A stretch of DNA of 64,000 nt, taken from positions 62,001 through 126,000 of the forward strand of contig NZ_JBBMFK010000001.1 of the NCBI RefSeq assembly GCF_040096055.1, in the 5' to 3' direction. Shown piece by piece: positions 59,525 through 64,000 of this stretch (positions are counted from its first letter, which is position 1; each line of letters opens with the position of its first letter). This DNA is from Pseudoflavonifractor intestinihominis (GTDB taxonomy: Bacteria; Bacillota; Clostridia; Oscillospirales; Oscillospiraceae). A program made the translations under genes and the position numbers. Below the pieces are notes generated by a model, which was not told where the DNA came from, did not search any database, and was given only the letters and a program-made list of their open reading frames with translations.

Positions 59525-59562
59525 ACCCCGGCTATGAGCTGGTCTCCGTCACCGTCAACAGC

Positions 59563-61359
59563 GTGGACCATGCCCTCAGCCAGGTGGATCTGACCAACCT
59601 GAGCGCGGACGCCACCGTCTCCCTGACCACCAAGAAGGTGCTCTACAACGTGACCTACTACGTGGACGGCACGCAGTACGGCGAGGTGGAGAACTACTAC
59701 TACGGCGACGCCGTCACCATGCGGCCCGCCCCCAGCGCCCCCAGCGGCATGACCTTCAGCGGCTGGGACAAGACCCTCACCACCATGCCCGCCGAGAACG
59801 TGGACATCCACGGCACCTTCTCCTACATCGACTACACCGTGGTCTACAAGCCCGGCGACCACGGCACCTTTGACGAGCAGAGCTACTCCGACCTCCACTA
59901 CGGCGATGATACCCCCGCCTTCCGGGGCGAGACCACCGGCGAGGATACCTGGGAGTTTGCCGGCTGGCAGCCCGAGGTGGCGGAGACCGTCACCGGCGGC
60001 GCCACCTACACCGCCCAGTGGGAGCGCTCCGACTACACCGTGGTGGTCAATCACGTGAGCCAGGCCACCGGCGAGACCATGGAGACCAGCACCAACCAGT
60101 ACGACGTGGACGCTGAGAGCGCCGCCGCTCCCCTGAGCGCGGACAAGATCCCTCAGGACTTCAAGCTGGTGGGCTGGACGGTCAATACCGAGGCCGCCGA
60201 CAGCGTGACCTTCGACCAGGCCGGCAACGCCGCCATCAACAGCGACAGGGTGCAGACCATCACCATCACCTACACCTACGGTCCCAAGGCCGCCGCCTAT
60301 GTGAACATCAACTACCTGCTCACCGACGGCACCAAGGACGAGAGCGGCGCGTACAACGTGATCGCGCCTCTGGACATGGAGATCAAGGCCTACAAGGAGA
60401 ACGACGCCTACGACGTGACCGCGGATGTGGCCGCCTTTGACGACGCCCACCAGATGTACACCCGCATCGACGCCGACAGCCTGACCGGCACCATCTCCGG
60501 CACCCAGACCGTTATCATCAACGTGTACTACACCGCCGATGAGTACGAGTTCACCGTCAAGTACTTCAATGACTACACCAACCAGGAGATCGAGCCCGCC
60601 GAGGGCCTGACCGTCACCGGCAAGGCGCCCTACGGCACCACCCTCACCCAGGAGCTGGTCTCCCAGTATCTGGGCTACACCGAGGGTGAGGACTGGGTCA
60701 ACGCCATGCGTCCCGCCGACTATGAGGACGGCGTGGTGACCTACATCACCATCAGCGACGACACCGCCAAGAACGTGGTGGAGGTCCACTACGACTACGA
60801 AGTGCCCTACAACCCCGGCTACATGTACTATCACGTCACCGTCAACTACCTGGACCGGGCCGACGGCAGCAAGATCGCCCAGAGCTACACCAGCCCCAGC
60901 CACATCGAGGGCAGCGCGTATGACGTGAGCGAGCAGAACGCCATCGCCATCGACGGCTACACCTACGACGGCACCGAGGGCGACAGCCTGACCGGTGTGC
61001 TCAACAGCAATAAGACCGTGAACGTGTACTACGTGGCCGACAGCACCGACATCCCCGACGATGACACGCCCACCGGCGACCTGCCCGACGTGCCCGGTGG
61101 GGACGACGGCGGCCAGACCGACATTCCCGACGACGACACGCCCACCGGCGACCTGCCCGACGTGCCCGGCGGGGACGACGGCTCCGGCGAGACCAACATC
61201 CCCGACGGCGAGACGCCCACCGGCAACCTGCCCCAGACCGGCAGCGTGGCCGGCCAGGTGGAGAACCGCTGGACCCTGGGCGTGCTGGCCCTGATGGCCT
61301 CCATGGCCGCGGCCGGCCTGTCCATCGCCATCTCCCGCAAGAAGGAAGAGGAGAAGTAA
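59563..61359 (+). CDS. Surface protein 2, C-terminal part after the frameshift, with LPQTG sortase signal
   Basis: This continues the gene at 55736 in the +1-shifted frame; homologous sequence resumes at about 59475 (GQGTYEKGSDVTVSWTLNPGYELVSV). The listed start has no ribosome site. It holds further repeats, a MucBP domain nearly identical to that of surface protein 1 and an Asp/Pro linker. NLPQTG, a hydrophobic helix (LGVLALMASMAAAGLSIAI) and SRKKEEEK end it. An intact gene would encode about 1,874 residues and be wall-anchored. Confidence 0.83.
   Translation: MDHALSQVDLTNLSADATVSLTTKKVLYNVTYYVDGTQYGEVENYYYGDAVTMRPAPSAPSGMTFSGWDKTLTTMPAENVDIHGTFSYIDYTVVYKPGDHGTFDEQSYSDLHYGDDTPAFRGETTGEDTWEFAGWQPEVAETVTGGATYTAQWERSDYTVVVNHVSQATGETMETSTNQYDVDAESAAAPLSADKIPQDFKLVGWTVNTEAADSVTFDQAGNAAINSDRVQTITITYTYGPKAAAYVNINYLLTDGTKDESGAYNVIAPLDMEIKAYKENDAYDVTADVAAFDDAHQMYTRIDADSLTGTISGTQTVIINVYYTADEYEFTVKYFNDYTNQEIEPAEGLTVTGKAPYGTTLTQELVSQYLGYTEGEDWVNAMRPADYEDGVVTYITISDDTAKNVVEVHYDYEVPYNPGYMYYHVTVNYLDRADGSKIAQSYTSPSHIEGSAYDVSEQNAIAIDGYTYDGTEGDSLTGVLNSNKTVNVYYVADSTDIPDDDTPTGDLPDVPGGDDGGQTDIPDDDTPTGDLPDVPGGDDGSGETNIPDGETPTGNLPQTGSVAGQVENRWTLGVLALMASMAAAGLSIAISRKKEEEK
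60817..61100 (+). repeat. Copy 2 of the 284-bp MucBP/linker segment
   Basis: See 54497-54780. Same length, no indels, mismatches mostly at third codon positions, suggesting recent duplication or gene conversion between the two surface genes. Confidence 0.85.
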
Positions 61360-61390
61360 GCCCTCCCCCCATCCTTATAAATGAACCCCG

Positions 61391-61473
61391 CAGGCGGGGC
61401 CTCCAATCGTGGAGGCCCCGCCTGCGCATATCAGGGGCATGCCTTGAGATGGAGGCCCCGCCTGAAATTTTTT
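61391..61473 (+). terminator. Terminator region of surface protein 2 gene with alternative stems
   Basis: Arm A (61391-61404) can pair perfectly with arm B (61411-61424) or with an identical arm C (61451-61464). Only arm C is followed by AAATTTTTT, so A-C forms a terminator, while A-B would leave the T tract without a stem. Confidence 0.7.
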
Positions 61474-61577
61474 CAAAAGGGCCGGGGGCTGGTTCCTATT
61501 TGGCCCGGAATACGCTATAATGATAGGAAACAAACGGCCCGAGCGCAGGCCGGATCAGGAACAGAGGTTGACATGAT

Positions 61578-62216
61578 TTGAAACACATACTCTCCCTGTC
61601 CCACCCCCAGGCCATGGACATCCGCCGTCAGGACGGCGTCCGCTCCCACGGCGCAGACCAGGACTGGTACAGCCTGCCCTGGCGGCAGCGGGCGGGATGC
61701 GGTCCCACCACCGCGTCGGTGCAGATGGCCTATCTGGCCGCACAGCGGCCGTCTCTGGCGGCGCTGTGCCCGCTGGAAGGGAGGGAGCAGGGGACCTTTG
61801 TGGGCTATATGGACCAGGTATGGGAGTACGTCACCCCCGGAGACCACGGGCTCAACCGGGTGGAGATGTACACCGGCGGAGTGGCCCGGTTCTGTGCGGC
61901 CAGGGGCGTGGAGCTGCTCCCCCGGGCGCTGGAGGTGCCCGCCGGTGAAGGCCGGCCCGGCTTTGACCGCTGTGTGGCCTTTATCCGGGCGGGATTGGCG
62001 GCCGACTGCCCCGTGGCCTTCCTCAATCTGGACAACGGGGCGGTGGCGGCCCTGGACAAGTGGCACTGGGTGCTCCTCTCCGCTCTGGAGGAGGGGGACC
62101 GGGGGACCCTGGTCACCGTTGTGGACAGCGGGAAGACCTTTCCCATCGACCTGAAGCTGTGGTATGACACCGCCCGGGACCTGGGCGGCTTCGTGTGGCT
62201 GGAGGAAGTGCATTGA
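61578..62216 (+). CDS. C39-like papain-fold cysteine protease family protein
   Basis: 212 residues from a TTG start after AGAGG. The catalytic pattern is RAGCGPTTASV (Cys near 42, with preceding RQ), WHWVLL (His near 155) and VTVVDSG (Asp near 179), as in C39-like cysteine peptidases. No signal peptide is visible, so it is probably cytosolic. Substrate unknown. The next gene starts in its stop codon (TTGA). Confidence 0.75.
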   Translation: MKHILSLSHPQAMDIRRQDGVRSHGADQDWYSLPWRQRAGCGPTTASVQMAYLAAQRPSLAALCPLEGREQGTFVGYMDQVWEYVTPGDHGLNRVEMYTGGVARFCAARGVELLPRALEVPAGEGRPGFDRCVAFIRAGLAADCPVAFLNLDNGAVAALDKWHWVLLSALEEGDRGTLVTVVDSGKTFPIDLKLWYDTARDLGGFVWLEEVH

Positions 62217-62512
62217 GAGAATTTCTGCTGCGGTTCTGGCCCTGGATCGGGGGCTGGGCCGGTATCATGAGCCTGCTGGACTTCTGCCTGATGGGCTTTG
62301 ACAAGCGCCGGGCCCGGCGGGACGGCTGGCGGGTGCGGGAGCGCACCTTTTTTATCGTGGCGCTGCTGGGCGGCGCCCTGGGGGGCGTGATCGGCATGTT
62401 CTTCTTCCGCCACAAGACCAGACACTGGTACTTCCGGTACGGTCTGCCCGCCATCCTGATCCTCCAGCTGGTGCTGGTGGCCTGGGGGCTGCTGTCCGGC
62501 GGCGCCTCTTGA
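62213..62512 (+). CDS. DUF1294 membrane protein
   Basis: 99 residues from a TTG overlapping the previous stop, 7 bp after GGAGG. Three membrane helices (about 5-28, 45-65, 77-96) surround the family signature MGFDKRRARRDGWRVRERTFF and FFRHKTRHWYF. Function unknown; fused to cold-shock or nuclease domains in other bacteria. Confidence 0.88.
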   Translation: MREFLLRFWPWIGGWAGIMSLLDFCLMGFDKRRARRDGWRVRERTFFIVALLGGALGGVIGMFFFRHKTRHWYFRYGLPAILILQLVLVAWGLLSGGAS

Positions 62513-62546
62513 CGGGCCCGGCCAGGCGTGGGATAATATGCCAGGC

Positions 62547-62570
62547 CAGCCCGGTGAGACGGGCTGTTTT
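62547..62570 (+). terminator. Terminator after DUF1294 gene
   Basis: A 7-bp stem CAGCCCG/CGGGCTG followed by TTTT. Confidence 0.75.
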
Positions 62571-62579
62571 GCTGTGCAG

Positions 62580-62613
62580 ACGCCCGCAAAAGAGGCACGG
62601 CCTCTGCGGGCGT
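62580..62613 (+). other. Stable hairpin in the leader of the cation transporter gene
   Basis: Outer stem ACGCCCGC/GCGGGCGT and inner stem AGAGGC/GCCTCT with a short loop, about 35 bp before the start codon. No T tract. It may be a UTR structure; no known metal riboswitch (yybP-ykoY, NiCo) is recognised. Confidence 0.4.
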
Positions 62614-62648
62614 AAAATTTGAAGTGCTTGGTTCCGAGGTGCGGGATT

Positions 62649-63827
62649 ATGATCGATCTGTTGGTAAAGACCTTTATTAAGGACTGCGGCAACGTGCAGG
62701 ACCCCCAGGTGCGGCAGCGGTACGGCACCCTGTCCGGCGCTGTGGGTATTTTTCTCAACCTGCTGCTGTCGGCAGGCAAGATGATCGCCGGCGTGCTCAC
62801 CGGCTCCATCGCCATTACGGCGGACGCCTTCAACAACCTGACCGACGCGGGCTCGTCGGTGGTGACCCTGGTGGGCTTCCGCATGGCGGGCAAGCAGGCC
62901 GACGACGACCACCCCTTCGGCCACGGGCGCATCGAGTACCTGTCCGGCCTGGCCGTGTCGGTGGTCATCCTGCTGGTGGGCCTGGAGCTGGCCAAGAGCT
63001 CGGTGGAGAAGATCATCCACCCGGAGCCGGTGGACTTCTCCTGGCTGTCCGCGGGCATCCTGGCCGCCGCCATCTGCGTCAAGCTGTGGATGAGCTATTT
63101 CAACCGCAGCCTGTCCCGCCGTATCGGCTCCGCCGCCATGGCTGCCACCGCCACCGACTCCCTCTCCGATGCGGTGGCCACCTCCGCCGTGCTCCTCAGC
63201 AGCCTGATCGGCAAGTTCACCGGCGTGAACATCGACGCCTGGGCGGGCATCCTGGTGGCCGCCTTTATCCTCCGGGCGGGCTGGGGCGCCGCCCAGGACA
63301 CCCTGAACCCCCTCCTGGGCCAGAGCCCCGACCCGGAGCTGGTGCGGGACATTGAAAAGACCGTTCTGGCCCACCCCCAGGTGTTGGGCATCCACGACAT
63401 GATCATCCACGACTACGGCCCCGGCCGGTCCATGATGTCCCTCCACGCTGAGGTGCCCGCCGGGTCGGACATCATGGAGGTCCACGACGAGATCGACGCC
63501 ATCGAGCGGGAGCTGAAGGCCAAATACCATATTGAGGCCAGCATCCACATGGACCCCATCGTCACCGGGGACGCCACCATCAGCAAGGCCCGGCAGATGG
63601 TGCTGGACCTGGTGCGCCAGGTGGACCCGGCCATGACCATTCACGACTTCCGCATGACCAGCGGTCCCCGGCACCGGAACCTGATCTTTGACGTGGTGGT
63701 GCCCTACAGCGTGAAGCGCACCGACGAGGAGGTCCGGCGCGAGATCGAGAAAAAGATCCGCTCCGCCGACCCCAACAGCTTTGCCGTCATCCAGATCGAC
63801 CGGGCCTACACCCAGGAGCCCGACTGA
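62649..63827 (+). CDS. Cation diffusion facilitator family transporter
   Basis: 392 residues from the ATG about 9 bp after GAGG; an earlier in-frame ATG lacks this site. Six membrane helices span about 30-200. The CDF metal-binding positions are ITADAFNNLTDAGSS (near 55) and DDDHPFGHGRIEYLS (near 86) in helix 2, and TATDSLSDAVATS in helix 5. A cytosolic C-terminal metal-binding domain (VLGIHDMIIHDYGPGRSMMSLHAEV) follows. Family members export zinc, iron or manganese. Confidence 0.9.
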   Translation: MIDLLVKTFIKDCGNVQDPQVRQRYGTLSGAVGIFLNLLLSAGKMIAGVLTGSIAITADAFNNLTDAGSSVVTLVGFRMAGKQADDDHPFGHGRIEYLSGLAVSVVILLVGLELAKSSVEKIIHPEPVDFSWLSAGILAAAICVKLWMSYFNRSLSRRIGSAAMAATATDSLSDAVATSAVLLSSLIGKFTGVNIDAWAGILVAAFILRAGWGAAQDTLNPLLGQSPDPELVRDIEKTVLAHPQVLGIHDMIIHDYGPGRSMMSLHAEVPAGSDIMEVHDEIDAIERELKAKYHIEASIHMDPIVTGDATISKARQMVLDLVRQVDPAMTIHDFRMTSGPRHRNLIFDVVVPYSVKRTDEEVRREIEKKIRSADPNSFAVIQIDRAYTQEPD

Positions 63828-63849
63828 CCCGGCCAGTCTTTACAAAAAA

Positions 63850-63880
63850 TTCACCCCATGGGGTGAAAAATGTCTATAAT
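63850..63880 (+). promoter_or_regulatory. Promoter and palindromic operator of a response regulator gene
   Basis: A perfect 18-bp palindrome TTCACCCCATGGGGTGAA (63850-63867) lies 7 bp before TATAAT (63875-63880), where a -35 would be. On the minus strand it is followed by T residues, but no minus-strand gene needs a terminator here, so an operator is more likely. Confidence 0.55.
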
Positions 63881-63940
63881 GTTATTACAGTAATCATATG
63901 GCCGGGGCGGGTCCCGGCCGCGGAAGGATGGTGTACGGAA

Positions 63941-64000
63941 ATGGCGCAGAAGGTACTCATCGTGGAGGACGAGGCCAACATTGCCGAGCTGCTCCACCTG
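63941..64000 (+). CDS. Response regulator receiver domain, 5' end only
   Basis: Only the first 20 residues are inside the window: MAQKVLIVEDEANIAELLHL. The KVLIVEDE start is the acidic pocket of a receiver domain, as in OmpR-type regulators. The output domain is not visible. Confidence 0.85.
   Translation, partial: MAQKVLIVEDEANIAELLHL

Noticed and set aside
53489..61100. CRISPR-like or satellite DNA in the repeat-rich surface genes
   Set aside because: The repeats are in-frame protein domains of 70-85 codons, not short spaced DNA repeats.

Overview
The window is high-GC DNA from a Gram-positive anaerobe, most likely a clostridial Oscillospiraceae-type gut bacterium. The lineage is inferred from the gene families seen: a GlpP-type antiterminator, a two-gene SufCB system, BofA and DUF2508 (YaaL) next to each other, an SLH protein, LytTR/GHKL two-component genes, LPxTG proteins with a sortase, and many TTG starts with strong AGGAGG ribosome sites. 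No plasmid, phage, IS or CRISPR element is visible.

Layout. 1-3.8 kb: a minus-strand glycerol-3-phosphate operon (GlpP, GlpA-like dehydrogenase, FAD oxidoreductase, DUF1667) with two leader terminators. 3.9-6.9 kb: SprT-like protease, SufC/SufB and a ferritin-like protein. 7-15.7 kb: zapA, a U32 peptidase, dut, maf, then mreC-mreD-PBP2-lipoprotein (cell shape) and tRNA-Gly. 15.9-22.8 kb: a membrane-anchored GH3 enzyme with two secreted/membrane partners, next to a LytTR/GHKL two-component system. 22.8-24.1 kb: SLH protein, BofA, DUF2508. 24.6-30.5 kb: a type IIA topoisomerase pair (B and A subunits) around a secreted copper-amine-oxidase-N protein split by an in-frame TAG. 30.5-35 kb: YitT, LUD and GH13 proteins, then an HTH membrane regulator also split by TAG. 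35-45 kb, minus strand: CBS protein, QueG-like protein, a MurE-like ligase, aspartate racemase and ATP-grasp ligase (a possible D-Asp peptidoglycan branch), RelA/SpoT and RecJ. 44.8-49 kb: PilT, PilC and four small pseudopilin-like proteins.

49-61.4 kb is the most distinctive region, a cell-surface display locus. It encodes an active-site-intact transglutaminase-like protein, a sortase, and a BTAD (SARP-type) regulator whose C-terminal domain resembles a degenerate GGDEF domain. Two large MucBP-type surface proteins end in LPQTG. Each is preceded by a c-di-GMP-I riboswitch, and both promoters carry the same direct-repeat box 9 nt upstream of the -10 element. A 66-residue protein sharing a WQG motif with a neighbour of pilT lies in the second unit. 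The second surface gene has a one-base frameshift. My reading is that c-di-GMP and the BTAD regulator jointly control sortase-anchored adhesins and probably coordinate them with the adjacent pilus genes.

61.4-64 kb: a C39-like cysteine protease, DUF1294, a cation diffusion facilitator and the start of a response regulator. All functions come from reading motifs by eye; no database search was run.
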